Of a DNA stretch of 26,146 nucleotides, positions 9,359-17,863 are shown one piece after another. Position numbers and translations under genes: made by a program. A model generated the notes under the pieces. The model ran no database searches. It had not been told where the DNA came from and saw only the letters and a list, made by a program, of their open reading frames with translations. This DNA is from JBKHBQ01 sp046542305 (GTDB taxonomy: Bacteria; Bacteroidota; Bacteroidia; Bacteroidales; 4484-276): NCBI GenBank assembly GCA_046542305.1, contig JBKHBQ010000017.1, positions 1 to 26,146 on the forward strand, given 5' to 3'. Numbering within the stretch: position 1 is the first letter of the stretch; each line of letters starts with the position of its first letter.

Positions 9359-12300
9359 TTATTTCACCACCTCAACCCACCGGCCTTTGGTGCGTGCATA
9401 AATATGCCCCTCGTACATGGCTTCACAACTCACGCCCGGCATGAGATAACTGCCGGCATACGCGGCATTGAGCATCACCCGGTAAGTCACCGCTTTACCC
9501 GGCGCCAGGTCGAAAAACGTATACACGCGGTCGTCGCGGATATCGCGGTATTCGTAATGGCTTTCTCGTTTCGTCGATTGCTGGTCGTTCAGGCGCAGGT
9601 TGATGATCTCCCATCCCGATGGGAAGATCTGGCTGAGCGCCATATTTTCGTAGGTTCCCAGCCTTCCCGGATTTTTGATTGTGACGATGGCTTCGAAATC
9701 GGTGCCCTGCCTGATCGAAGCAATATCCAGCGGCTTGCCGTCGATGGTTTCATAGTTTATGCTCATCTCAAGGTTGAGCGAGGCATCTTCCTGAATGCCT
9801 CCCACCGGTTGTCCCATGATGGTTTGTGTGATAAACAGGTCCTTTTTACCCTTGTTTTCAAGATGCATCGTCTTTGTGATCGTATCGCCTTCCACATCGA
9901 TCTGGTAAACCGGCACCACAGCACGGATATTTTTCTGTTCATCATGGAGCGTATAGCTGAAGTCCAATTGCGAACCGAGATCCTGATCACCTGCAAATCT
10001 TGCAAAGGCAACCAGGGTAAAGGCTGCGGTCTGGGTGCTGAAATAGCTGTTTCGGGCTGCCTGTGCCATTTCATTCAACAGCCGGAAAGCAACCTCCTTC
10101 CGGTCCATCAGCACCAGCACTTCGAGGATCATGGCCTGATCGCGCAGGCGGCTTCCAAAGGTCCGTCCCGGCGTTTCATACGATCGTGCCTCCAATCCGG
10201 CGCCGTCGGTAAGCGCTTCCGCGGCTTCGGGCATGCCGGCCAGCAGGTAGGCGGCCGCCAATCGCCAGCGGGCAGTCACATAGAGGCTGTTTTCTCCGCG
10301 CAGCCTGTTCATGGCGCTGATATTGGGCTTGCCGGCCAGGGCCAGCGTATAAAGCCGATAGGCCTGCGCCAGGTCATTTCCAAAGTACCACTTGTTGCGG
10401 TAGCGGAAGTATTCGTTGGCGGTTTCATTTTGATAGTCGAGCCATTTTTGCTTGAAATCATACGGGATCAGGTAACCCTTTTGTTCTGCAAGCAGCATGA
10501 AGTGCCCGGCATAGGTTGTGCTCCAGTCAGATACGGATCTGCCTCCGGGCCAGTACGACAAGCCACCGTCAGCCTGGTATTTGGTGATCTGCTGAATGGC
10601 CTTTCTGATGTTTTCGTCGATCTGCACCTTCTGTCTGTCGCTCAAATCCATCAGGTTGCTGAGGAACAGTTGGGGGAAAGCCGCGGAAGTCACCTGCTCT
10701 ACACATCCATACGGATAGCGGATGAGGTAATTGAGCTTCTTTTCGAGTTCGAACGAAGGAAGGCCCGAAACGTCCACGGTGGCGGAATTGGTTCCCGTCA
10801 TGCCGAAAAAGTCGAAAACCAGGTCGGCGCCGGAACCGGCTTCCAGCATGATCAGCTCGCTGGTTGTAATTACGGGACTGGGATTCCGCACCTGAATTTC
10901 GATTTCTTCGAATGAAGTTTCACCCCCTGATTTTGCCTCCACACGGATGCGGCCAATGCCTTCATTTTTTTGCACCCTGAGCCGGAAATAGGCCATTTGC
11001 TCGCCCATCTTCTCAAATTTCAGGGTCTGATCTGCAGGTCCGGCCATCATTACCGGCGATTCCACTTTCACTGTCAGCTCCACTGTGCGGATGTTGTCTT
11101 TCATGGCGAATACCGTAACGGGCAGGTCGAATTCCTCGTCGGGGCCCAGAACGCGTGGGGCGGTAGGCAAAATCATGAGGGGCTGCCTTACAGGGATCTC
11201 ATCAGCAACGCTGCCCCATGCCTGTTCATGACCAGCAATCACCATCACCCGCACCGAGCCGATGTAGTTGGGCATGTACAACCGATGTGTGGCAGTTTCA
11301 CCCGTTTCAAGAAAAAATGGTCCGAGGAAACTTACCACGGGCTTAAAACGTTCGGCCTTTTTATCGTCCACCTTCAGCGCTTCACGGTCACCGCCGATGG
11401 CCAGCACTTTTTGCAGCCGGCCTCCGTAAGCACCGAGCACCTCATCGAAAAGATCCCAGGTTTTTACGCCGAGGGCTTCGCGGGCATAGAAATTCTTCCA
11501 CGGATCGGGGGTTTCAAAATTAGTGAGGTCGAGCAACCCTTCGTCTACCACCGCAAGGGTGTAGGTCATCGGGCGCCCGTTCTTTTCGGATACCTTAATA
11601 CTGTAAGCCGATTGCGGCCGCACCTCTTCCGGTACGGTGATCTGCGGTATCAGCTTTGTTTCCGGATCTTCCACCATCAGCGGGATGACGCCGTACATCC
11701 GGATGGGCAGGTCGTTGGTAGTCTGTGCATGAGGCTGTAAAAGTGTGAGATGGAGATACGCATTGGGTGCCATCTCCGGTGTGATTTCAAAACTGAAGCT
11801 GGTGCTTTCTTCCGTTGCGTCGATCCACCACTGGCGAAGGATGCCGCTGCCGCTTTCGAGGCTTGCCAGCGCCCGCGAACCGCTGCTGCTGGGGAAGGAA
11901 ATGACGGCATTTTCGCCTGGCTCGTAGTTTTCCTTGTCTGAAGAAAAGTTAAGAACGGTAGCGCCGGCGGGATTTACACGACCGCTGCGGCTGTAATAAT
12001 GCGGCCAGTCTACATAAACCGGCAGGCCTGTGCTGTGACCGCCCTCGTTATCGCTTACATGAATAAAATACCGGCCCCATTGGGGGTAATCCACCCTGAA
12101 GTCGAAGCTCGCTTTCCCGTCACTGCCGGTGGAGACGGTGGTTTTCATGATCTGCTCCGAATCCTCGCCCCTCACCCAGGAGGCCAGGTTATCGCTGCTG
12201 CTGCTCCACCACCAGCGCCACGAAAGCCTGTACACCCGTACCTGTAGGTTCTTTACCGCAACAGGTTTTCCATGCACATCCACGGTTACGATCTCCACTT

Positions 12301-14896
12301 TGTGTGAGGTGTCCGTTTGCAGCCTGTTTTTGTATGTTCCGCCTTCCGGAACATGAACGCCGGCAAACCGGCTGTAAGGCGCAAAGGGAATGGTGGTATA
12401 GTCGGTGCTGAAATTGCCGCCTTCCTCATAAACCCTCGTATTAAAAACTGCCTGCAACATGCCGGGTGCATTGCTGTTTACCTGAAGGTCGAGCGGGAAG
12501 ACAGCCCGTCCCTCGCTGTTGAGCCTGTCGCTGAACACCTCATATTCGTTGGGCCTGTAATTTTTTGTAGGGTCGCTGAAGGTGAATTTTTCATATCCTT
12601 TAAACTTGTAATCCGTATCCACAAGCTTTACGTTTACCTCGGCTTTCAGGTTGTTTGCCGGTGCGCCGTGCAGCCAGTTCGATTTCAGCACGCCCGTCTG
12701 TTCATTGTTGCGGTTCATCAGAATGTCGCGGGTGAAGGTCAGGTTAACCTTCAGGCGGTTCGGTTTAATGGTTTCGATCCTTAGCCTCTTGGCAAATGTG
12801 GCTCCGCCCACCTGCACCTGCGCTGACCAGTTTCCGGTGGGCGCCTCCGGGTCGGTGACGAGGTTAAAAACATAAAACCCGTTCAGGCCCTGCGTTACAA
12901 CTTCACGGGCAACCATTTGTCCGCGGGCATTATAAAGTTTGAAAATCACCGGATGATCCTTTGGCAGGCGGTTTTGCACGTCGTCCATTACAAAGGTCAG
13001 GAACAGGGTATCACCTGGCCGCCACACGCCGCGCTCGCCGTATATCATGCCCTTGATGCCTTCCTGCACCTGCGCTCCCGAAACATCGAAATTGCTCACC
13101 GAAAGAGATGAACCATCGTCCAGACGGAGCCACGAGCGATCGCCTTCTTTTTCAGCCATCAGCAGGAAAGGAACCTGGTCAAGCCGAATATTCGCCATTC
13201 CATCGGAGCCGGTGGCAGTGCTGCCCAGCAGTTGCTTCTGCATATTGTAAAACTCCAGCTTCGCGTTGATAACCGGGGCTGTGGTCAGCAGGTTGGTTAC
13301 GGTTACGCTGAAACTTCTGTTATCGGCCGATTTAGCGATTAGCCCCAGGTTCGAGGCCAACAGGTTCCGCTCAGGAAAGCGGCTGGAAACATAATATGAA
13401 TCCGTGCAGGGGTTATCACGGTCCTGCCAGTTGTAGTCGTCGGGATATTCGTACCAGTATGAGCGATCGCCGTCCCAGTAATCTTTTTCATTTCCGCTGT
13501 ACAATTCCTGGTTTTCAAATTCTTCAAGTGTGGCATCTGCATTTCCGTCGCAACCGTAAACGGCATATTCTTTTCTGAACGAAAATTTCACCCTGTAAAT
13601 GGCATTGGGATCTTTTCGGATCATCCCGGTAAGGTCCACCGAAAAGGCATTCCATTGCTGAAGGTTCAGGTCGGGATTTTCGTCGAGCCTCACCAGGCTG
13701 CGGTACACCGGGCGGGCCACGTAGCGAAGGTTGTTTTCGCCGGTATAATTGTTGAACTGGAAAAACTGCTTTACATTATTGCTGAAGACCTTGTAAACGG
13801 TAACGTCGACGGCGCGAAGACTCACGGCTTTGAAGGACAGGATAAGGTCGCGCGAATCAGGCATAATCACTCCCTGACCAATAATCGTCACTTCCGGCTT
13901 GAGGGCTTCCATGGCCACAATCAACTCCTCCCTGTTGCCGAGTTCCTGTCCGCGGCTGTTTTTCAGGCTCCGGTCCACAATTACGGTTTTTTCGCCATAC
14001 AGCCGGTTCTGCGGATAAATGGTGATGGTGTTTCCGCGTTTGGAAAGCTTGATGTTGTCCTGGTCCCTGATGCTCACCAATCCCTCGATATCCTGATCAT
14101 CATTCAACGGATCGGAGAAAACCAGGTCGATATGCTGATCGGCAGCCGATTGTTCCACATCCACGTTCAGCAGCTTAAATTCGTACATCGAAGGAATTTC
14201 AATTTCGAAGCTGCCGGTTTTTTGGATATCCACCGGTTTACCGTCCCATTTCAGGGTAATCTGATAACTGCTCTCCCTGCGCGGAATGCTGTCGATAACG
14301 TATGAAAACTCTTTGGGGCCGTCGCGGGTAACTCTTACCTGAAGTTTTGCGTGGGGTGATGATGCTGAAAGTATTTCTCTGATGTCCTCAATTTTTATTT
14401 CGTCGGCAGCTACAAATTTGCCATCATAACGCTTCATGTAGTTTTCGGCAGTGCCTGCATTATCAAGCCTGCCGCGATATACCGTAAAATCCAGGGGGAT
14501 CACATTAAAATCAAAGCTGAAGGTTTTCAGTTTTTCCTGTACCTCAAAAAATCTATGCAGATTGAATTCGGTGTGGATTTTTTTGCCGGAGGGCCAGGAT
14601 TTTTCAGGCCTGAACTCTACGGTATGATCGTTTACCAGAAATGTTTTTCCATCTACCGAAGGTGAAAACCTGAACACTTTTTCTGAAATCTCCGCGCCGG
14701 CTTCAAAACCTGTTACAGGCTGCGCAAGCACCACCGACACCGGCGATCCCGATTCGATCATGCCGGAGGTGTAACCGGTGATGTAGTTTTTGAAATTCTC
14801 CGGGTCGCTTTTCTTTTCTTCAGATTTTTGCTGTGAACAGCCAAAAGCCATCAAAAGGATGGAGATGGCCAGCAGGGGATGGGTAATTTTTTTCAT
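9359..14896 (-). CDS. Bacterial alpha-2-macroglobulin lipoprotein (thioester type, 1845 aa)
   Basis: A very large exported protein of the bacterial alpha-2-macroglobulin family, thought to trap external proteases in the periplasm. The N-terminus is a lipoprotein signal (MAFGCSQQ, acceptor Cys about residue 20). Macroglobulin-like domains follow, including the conserved GERGVWRPGDT block at about residues 621-631, and an SIKVSEKNGRPMTYTLAVVD-type segment. The thioester motif is intact: GCVEQ with Cys1398 and Gln1401, heading the alpha/alpha-toroid thioester domain (about 1360-1650). A receptor-binding-like C-terminal beta region closes the protein. It lies directly upstream of pbpC, the pairing that suggests joint protection and repair of the envelope. 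The intact CxEQ indicates a covalent protease-trapping form. The 100-base divergent gap to the Nudix gene should hold its promoter, but no exact TAnnTTTG is visible on this strand. Confidence 0.96.
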   Translation of the reverse strand: MKKITHPLLAISILLMAFGCSQQKSEEKKSDPENFKNYITGYTSGMIESGSPVSVVLAQPVTGFEAGAEISEKVFRFSPSVDGKTFLVNDHTVEFRPEKSWPSGKKIHTEFNLHRFFEVQEKLKTFSFDFNVIPLDFTVYRGRLDNAGTAENYMKRYDGKFVAADEIKIEDIREILSASSPHAKLQVRVTRDGPKEFSYVIDSIPRRESSYQITLKWDGKPVDIQKTGSFEIEIPSMYEFKLLNVDVEQSAADQHIDLVFSDPLNDDQDIEGLVSIRDQDNIKLSKRGNTITIYPQNRLYGEKTVIVDRSLKNSRGQELGNREELIVAMEALKPEVTIIGQGVIMPDSRDLILSFKAVSLRAVDVTVYKVFSNNVKQFFQFNNYTGENNLRYVARPVYRSLVRLDENPDLNLQQWNAFSVDLTGMIRKDPNAIYRVKFSFRKEYAVYGCDGNADATLEEFENQELYSGNEKDYWDGDRSYWYEYPDDYNWQDRDNPCTDSYYVSSRFPERNLLASNLGLIAKSADNRSFSVTVTNLLTTAPVINAKLEFYNMQKQLLGSTATGSDGMANIRLDQVPFLLMAEKEGDRSWLRLDDGSSLSVSNFDVSGAQVQEGIKGMIYGERGVWRPGDTLFLTFVMDDVQNRLPKDHPVIFKLYNARGQMVAREVVTQGLNGFYVFNLVTDPEAPTGNWSAQVQVGGATFAKRLRIETIKPNRLKVNLTFTRDILMNRNNEQTGVLKSNWLHGAPANNLKAEVNVKLVDTDYKFKGYEKFTFSDPTKNYRPNEYEVFSDRLNSEGRAVFPLDLQVNSNAPGMLQAVFNTRVYEEGGNFSTDYTTIPFAPYSRFAGVHVPEGGTYKNRLQTDTSHKVEIVTVDVHGKPVAVKNLQVRVYRLSWRWWWSSSSDNLASWVRGEDSEQIMKTTVSTGSDGKASFDFRVDYPQWGRYFIHVSDNEGGHSTGLPVYVDWPHYYSRSGRVNPAGATVLNFSSDKENYEPGENAVISFPSSSGSRALASLESGSGILRQWWIDATEESTSFSFEITPEMAPNAYLHLTLLQPHAQTTNDLPIRMYGVIPLMVEDPETKLIPQITVPEEVRPQSAYSIKVSEKNGRPMTYTLAVVDEGLLDLTNFETPDPWKNFYAREALGVKTWDLFDEVLGAYGGRLQKVLAIGGDREALKVDDKKAERFKPVVSFLGPFFLETGETATHRLYMPNYIGSVRVMVIAGHEQAWGSVADEIPVRQPLMILPTAPRVLGPDEEFDLPVTVFAMKDNIRTVELTVKVESPVMMAGPADQTLKFEKMGEQMAYFRLRVQKNEGIGRIRVEAKSGGETSFEEIEIQVRNPSPVITTSELIMLEAGSGADLVFDFFGMTGTNSATVDVSGLPSFELEKKLNYLIRYPYGCVEQVTSAAFPQLFLSNLMDLSDRQKVQIDENIRKAIQQITKYQADGGLSYWPGGRSVSDWSTTYAGHFMLLAEQKGYLIPYDFKQKWLDYQNETANEYFRYRNKWYFGNDLAQAYRLYTLALAGKPNISAMNRLRGENSLYVTARWRLAAAYLLAGMPEAAEALTDGAGLEARSYETPGRTFGSRLRDQAMILEVLVLMDRKEVAFRLLNEMAQAARNSYFSTQTAAFTLVAFARFAGDQDLGSQLDFSYTLHDEQKNIRAVVPVYQIDVEGDTITKTMHLENKGKKDLFITQTIMGQPVGGIQEDASLNLEMSINYETIDGKPLDIASIRQGTDFEAIVTIKNPGRLGTYENMALSQIFPSGWEIINLRLNDQQSTKRESHYEYRDIRDDRVYTFFDLAPGKAVTYRVMLNAAYAGSYLMPGVSCEAMYEGHIYARTKGRWVEVVK

Positions 14897-14996
14897 TTGC
14901 TTTTTGTATTATTGTTATCAAAATTTTACGGAAGGCAGAGTTAATATTTGTTTTGCTCCCGGTTTCTGATTCCAGGATTCGAAAATACAAAAATTT

Positions 14997-15458
14997 ATGT
15001 CAGACGAGGTAAAAGGTTTTAACATCAGGGTGTATGGCATTGCTTTCGATGAGCGCAAGCGACTGCTGATCACCGACGAATACAGGTTGGGCATGCGCAT
15101 GACCAAATTTCCGGGAGGCGGCCTGGAATTAGGAGAAGGTACCATCGATTGCCTGCGGCGCGAATGCCGTGAAGAGTTCGGGCAGGAGATCAGGATACTT
15201 GATCATTTTTACACCACCGATTATTTTCAGCCCACTTACCTGCTTAAATCGCCGCACCAGCTCATCAGCATTTATTACCTGATCGAACCTGAATTTCCTG
15301 AAAAAATAACCGTTTCGGAAAAGGCATTTGATTTTAAAGATGAGGAAGGCGCGCAAACATTCAGGTGGGTTGATCTCAAATCTTTTGATGAAGAAATGAT
15401 GACGTTTCCCATCGATAGAAAAGTGCTTGGAATGTTAAAGGAAAAACTTAACGCTTGA
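14997..15458 (+). CDS. Nudix hydrolase (153 aa)
   Basis: A small cytoplasmic Nudix-fold enzyme that would hydrolyse a nucleoside diphosphate linked to another moiety; the substrate cannot be told from sequence. The Nudix box lies at about residues 40-62: G, five residues, E, seven residues, then RECREEFGQ. It matches GX5EX7REUXEEXGU, except that the final hydrophobic position is Gln and the residue after RE is Cys. The protein starts at the ATG 14997-14999 and is 153 residues, typical of the family. It is the only plus-strand gene in the left 22 kb. It is divergent from the alpha-2-macroglobulin gene and ends one base before the converging acylphosphatase gene. A near-match to the -7 element (AATATTTG, 14943-14950) lies about 47 bases upstream. 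Confidence 0.92.
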   Translation: MSDEVKGFNIRVYGIAFDERKRLLITDEYRLGMRMTKFPGGGLELGEGTIDCLRRECREEFGQEIRILDHFYTTDYFQPTYLLKSPHQLISIYYLIEPEFPEKITVSEKAFDFKDEEGAQTFRWVDLKSFDEEMMTFPIDRKVLGMLKEKLNA

Positions 15459-15459
15459 A

Positions 15460-15729
15460 TCAGCGGACGCTGAAATCCGTGTAATCCTGCGGTTGCGAAT
15501 CCTGCACATGTACATGGTCCACACGCGCCCATGTTGGCCCCTGCCGGCACCAATTGATGAACAGGTCGAGGTTTTCCTCTTCGCCCTCGGCTTCCACGTA
15601 CACCGAGCCGTCGGATTTGTTTTTTACAAAACCTTTGATGCCGTAATTTTCGGCCTGTTTTACGGTGTGGTGCCTGAAGCCTACATTCTGGACTTTACCG
15701 GTGATGTTGAGAATTACTGCCCGTTTCAT
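15460..15729 (-). CDS. acyP: Acylphosphatase
   Basis: Acylphosphatase hydrolyses the carboxyl-phosphate bond of small acyl phosphates in the cytoplasm. The 89-residue protein shows the signature block GKVQNVGFRHHT with the phosphate-binding loop and catalytic arginine, then GIKGFVKNKSDGSVYVEAEG containing the catalytic asparagine region, and a C-terminal FSVR. Length is typical (about 90). Its ATG overlaps the end of the upstream 189-aa gene by four bases (ATGA arrangement), indicating translational coupling. It converges with the Nudix gene, with a single base between the two stop codons. Confidence 0.95.
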   Translation of the reverse strand: MKRAVILNITGKVQNVGFRHHTVKQAENYGIKGFVKNKSDGSVYVEAEGEEENLDLFINWCRQGPTWARVDHVHVQDSQPQDYTDFSVR

Positions 15730-16295
15730 GCTGAAAGTCGTTTTACGATTAATTGGTTGATGCGGTCGAAAAGCTGTGTGGGTGAAAAAATACGCCAGTC
15801 GATGGTGTTGAACTGCCCGCCAAACGCGATATAGTAATCGATGTTGGCGCTGTTGAATTCCTGGATCACATGCTGACGGAAATTAAGGGCCACGATCCAG
15901 CCGTCTTCAATTTCTTCGAACCACTCCTGGTAGTAATCGTCCTCCGACGAATGGAAGTTCAGCACATTTTCGCCGATCAGCACAAATTTGTTGATGCCTT
16001 CCTCGATGAGCGGCTCGATGATGTTGCGCTTAAAATACATGATGTCGTTGTAGAGGCAGTCGTTCCATTCGCCGATCATTTCGATGATGGCAAAGCCGCG
16101 GCTGTAGCTGGCATAAAGAATTTTTATGTAAAGTGTGGCCGAACCCATCTCGTCCCACTGCGGGTGGATAAAATAATCGTACACCGAGTGCGTGAATTCA
16201 AACTCGCTGTACTGCCGGTTGTAGAACGGCGACCGGTCGTCCTCAGCCGCATCGTACAAATGGCGCCATGAATAAAACGGTTCTATATCGTGCAT
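15726..16295 (-). CDS. Uncharacterised protein coupled to acylphosphatase (189 aa)
   Basis: I do not recognise a named family. The protein is soluble-looking, has no signal peptide or membrane segment, and is unusually rich in aromatic and acidic residues, with many Tyr, Trp, Phe, Asp and Glu. An alternating beta/alpha pattern is suggested in the middle (LYIKILYASYSRGFAIIEMI, then a helix, then INKFVLIGENVLNF). A conserved-looking GWIVALNFRQHVI segment follows, and an IDYYIAFGGQFNTIDWR block lies near the C-terminus. It starts at ATG 16293-16295 and overlaps the acylphosphatase start by four bases, so the two are co-translated. It is a credible real gene by length, coupling and normal composition. 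A cytoplasmic role linked to acylphosphatase is only inference. Confidence 0.82.
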   Translation of the reverse strand: MHDIEPFYSWRHLYDAAEDDRSPFYNRQYSEFEFTHSVYDYFIHPQWDEMGSATLYIKILYASYSRGFAIIEMIGEWNDCLYNDIMYFKRNIIEPLIEEGINKFVLIGENVLNFHSSEDDYYQEWFEEIEDGWIVALNFRQHVIQEFNSANIDYYIAFGGQFNTIDWRIFSPTQLFDRINQLIVKRLSA

Positions 16296-16359
16296 GTTAA
16301 TTTATTCCTCATTTATACTTAAGTAAAAAATTGCCATCTGGATATCTGATGTTCAGGAG

Positions 16360-16728
16360 CTAACGGTTATCCTTTTCCATCGCACTGTCAGCTCTTCCTT
16401 CCCCCCTGTATATCTTCACATTGATCTTCTCCTGGGTGACCATTCCCTGCCTGACGGTTTCCTGAATGAACGGCATGATCCGGTTGATATTTTCCTCGGT
16501 ATCCACAATTTCGATCAGCACGGGCAAATCCTCCGACAACCGTAACACTTTGGTCGTGTGAATGTGGCTGTTGGCGCCGTATCCCATAATCCCCCTGAAA
16601 ACTGTTGCGCCGGCAAGCTTCATTTCGCGCGCCTTGAGTACAATTGCCGAGTAAAGGTTTTCGCCTTTCCAGGTGTCGGATTCGCCTATGTAAATCCTGA
16701 GTTTTACGCCGTTTTCGAAAATATCCAT
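16360..16728 (-). CDS. DUF190 (PII-like) protein of the fluoride cluster
   Basis: A 122-residue DUF190 protein. The family has a PII-like ferredoxin fold and is often found beside, or fused to, the fluoride channel CrcB. The characteristic blocks are KLRIYIGESDTWKG near the start, the helix followed by LAGATVFRGIMGYGANSHIH, and LPVLIEIVDTEENI. The biochemical role is unknown; a regulatory or ligand-sensing function for fluoride export is usually suggested. It starts four bases after crcB ends, so the two are an operon. The last 15 or so residues are charged and probably disordered. Confidence 0.93.
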   Translation of the reverse strand: MDIFENGVKLRIYIGESDTWKGENLYSAIVLKAREMKLAGATVFRGIMGYGANSHIHTTKVLRLSEDLPVLIEIVDTEENINRIMPFIQETVRQGMVTQEKINVKIYRGEGRADSAMEKDNR

Positions 16729-16732
16729 GCTT

Positions 16733-17119
16733 TCAAAGTTTTAAATTCAGTACCAGTCTGGACAATGCAAAACCCACAAGTACCAGCAAAATACCCAAAA
16801 TATTGCTTGCCAGCACATTGATCAACGCAAATTTAATATTTCCGTCGCGAATGAGGTTAAGGCTTTCGAAGGCAAACGTGGAAAATGTGGTGAAACTCCC
16901 CAAGAGCCCGATAAATAAAAACGAACGGACGTTTGTGGAGATATTTTCCTGTCCCAGCAGCCCCCAGCAAAATCCGATCAGGAACGAACCACTCATGTTC
17001 ACCACCAGGGTGCCCCAGGGAAATACGCCGGTATAGATTTTATGTGCCAATCCCGATGCCCAGTACCTTAGCAGGGCACCCGAAGCTCCACCCAGCATCA
17101 GGTAAAACAGTTTTATCAT
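16733..17119 (-). CDS. crcB: Fluoride channel CrcB/Fluc
   Basis: A 128-residue four-helix membrane protein of the Fluc/CrcB family, which exports fluoride as a dual-topology dimer. Visible signatures are GGASGALLRYW at the N-terminus, GTLVVNMSGSFLIG in helix 2 (the conserved pore asparagine), and GLLGSFTTFSTFAFE in helix 3 with its break and Phe/Thr box. One copy only, as expected for the homodimer type. It lies 25 bases downstream of the DUF493 gene and 4 bases upstream of the DUF190 gene. No fluoride riboswitch is seen near it. Confidence 0.97.
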   Translation of the reverse strand: MIKLFYLMLGGASGALLRYWASGLAHKIYTGVFPWGTLVVNMSGSFLIGFCWGLLGQENISTNVRSFLFIGLLGSFTTFSTFAFESLNLIRDGNIKFALINVLASNILGILLVLVGFALSRLVLNLKL

Positions 17120-17144
17120 ATCATAAAGATTTCTGCAAAGCTAA

Positions 17145-17450
17145 TCAAACTGCAAATTTAATCCCGGGAAGCAGCTTCATGCGTTTGTACAGGTGCTGCA
17201 TCTGATCCTCACTGTCGAGGGTGATGTTCATGGTAAGGCTTACGTAGTTGCCCCGGCGGCTGTGTTTCGACTTCACGAAATCATGTTCCACATGAGCATC
17301 TTCAAGCACCAGTTCGAGGTTTCGCTGCTGGATATCCACTTCGTCACTGGTTTCAAAAATTACTTTAAGGTCGAAGTTCACCGGAAATTCCACTTCCGGC
17401 TTTTCATCGCCCCTGCCAAACGGGTTGGTATCGAAATTCTTTTTATTCAC
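17145..17450 (-). CDS. DUF493 (YbeD-like) protein, GTG start
   Basis: A 101-residue cytoplasmic protein whose C-terminal ~80 residues match the DUF493/YbeD family: a ferredoxin-like fold with VNFDLKVIFETSDE, SRRGNYVSLTMNITLDSEDQM and YKRMKLLPGIKFAV. E. coli YbeD is a small ACT-like regulator of unclear role. The reading frame begins at a GTG (17448-17450). No in-frame ATG lies between it and an upstream in-frame stop, so GTG is the most likely start. A short GC-rich hairpin lies 13 bases before it on the mRNA. It leads crcB and DUF190; the link to fluoride is by position only. Confidence 0.88.
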   Translation of the reverse strand: MNKKNFDTNPFGRGDEKPEVEFPVNFDLKVIFETSDEVDIQQRNLELVLEDAHVEHDFVKSKHSRRGNYVSLTMNITLDSEDQMQHLYKRMKLLPGIKFAV

Positions 17451-17463
17451 AACGAATCCTTTC

Positions 17464-17485
17464 CGGCTTACTGAGCCGATTTTTT
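17464..17485 (+). terminator. Hairpin plus T-run just upstream of the DUF493 gene
   Basis: CGGCT-tactg-AGCCG (17464-17478) followed by A and six T (17480-17485) looks like a short rho-independent terminator when read on the plus strand. No plus-strand gene leads into it. On the minus strand the same hairpin sits in the leader of the DUF493 gene, where it might affect translation. A 5-bp stem is weak evidence. Confidence 0.35.
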
Positions 17486-17670
17486 ATTTTACTAAATCTC
17501 TGACAAATTTCTTTTATCCGTGGAATTATAACAAGGGTGGGTGGGTTTTGATCAATGAAAAATTTCATTTTTATCGAGGTAAAGATTCTTTAAGACGAAC
17601 TGATATTGCGAAGAATGTTATCCATCACCTTTAGCCTGATTAATTTATAAAATAAAATAACTTAGTGAAG

Positions 17671-17733
17671 CTTAGCGTCTTTCTGCCTTTGTGGCTATTG
17701 TTGCTTATGCCACAAAGACCCCAAGACACAAAG
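17671..17733. repeat. Degenerate palindromic intergenic repeat (CTTTGTGTCTTTGTGG type)
   Basis: Two arms of 24 bases (17671-17694 and 17710-17733) are imperfect inverted copies of each other, about 18 of 24 positions matching, around a 15-base loop. The arms contain CCTTTGTGG and CCACAAAG, and the text CTTTGTGTCTTTGTGG is a dispersed intergenic repeat I know from many Bacteroidota and other genomes. Here it looks decayed. It follows the stop of the E1 gene on the minus strand and may form a 3' structure, but it lacks a T-run directly after the stem. Confidence 0.6.
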
Positions 17734-17863
17734 AACTCACAAAATTTATGAATTTAACAGGTTAGCTGGCTTTAACTATTTTTGGACTTTTATTGCCCAA
17801 CAGTTGGAACCCACCTCCCTCATTCTTGTAGAAAAAACGAAAATAACCACCATGTTTTAGGCA

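Larger units (their letters stand above)
17451..17863. other. 413-base AT-rich intergenic region
   Basis: There is no credible gene. Starting at the DUF493 side it holds the 17464 hairpin, an AT-rich stretch with GGGTGGGTGGG (about 17535-17545), a small perfect palindrome (AATGAAA-aa-TTTCATT, 17554-17569), and then the degenerate palindromic repeat at 17671-17733. The remaining ~130 bases up to the E1 stop codon show nothing clear. It separates two minus-strand transcription units, and the start of the DUF493-crcB-DUF190 transcript should lie here, but no exact TAnnTTTG is visible next to the gene. Confidence 0.6.

Noticed and set aside
9404..10915. A 503-codon open frame on the plus strand inside the alpha-2-macroglobulin gene
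   Set aside because: It is antisense to a coding region with clear family motifs, including the thioester, and its translation has no domain or normal composition. It is a shadow frame caused by GC-biased codon use.
17535..17545. GGGTGGGTGGG as a G-quadruplex
   Set aside because: There are only three G-tracts here; a fourth is not close enough to make a standard intramolecular quadruplex.
17100..17600. Fluoride riboswitch ahead of crcB
   Set aside because: I looked for the conserved crcB-motif pseudoknot wording (GG..GAUGG and the paired CC segments) upstream of both crcB and DUF493 and found none by eye. A covariance-model search would settle it.
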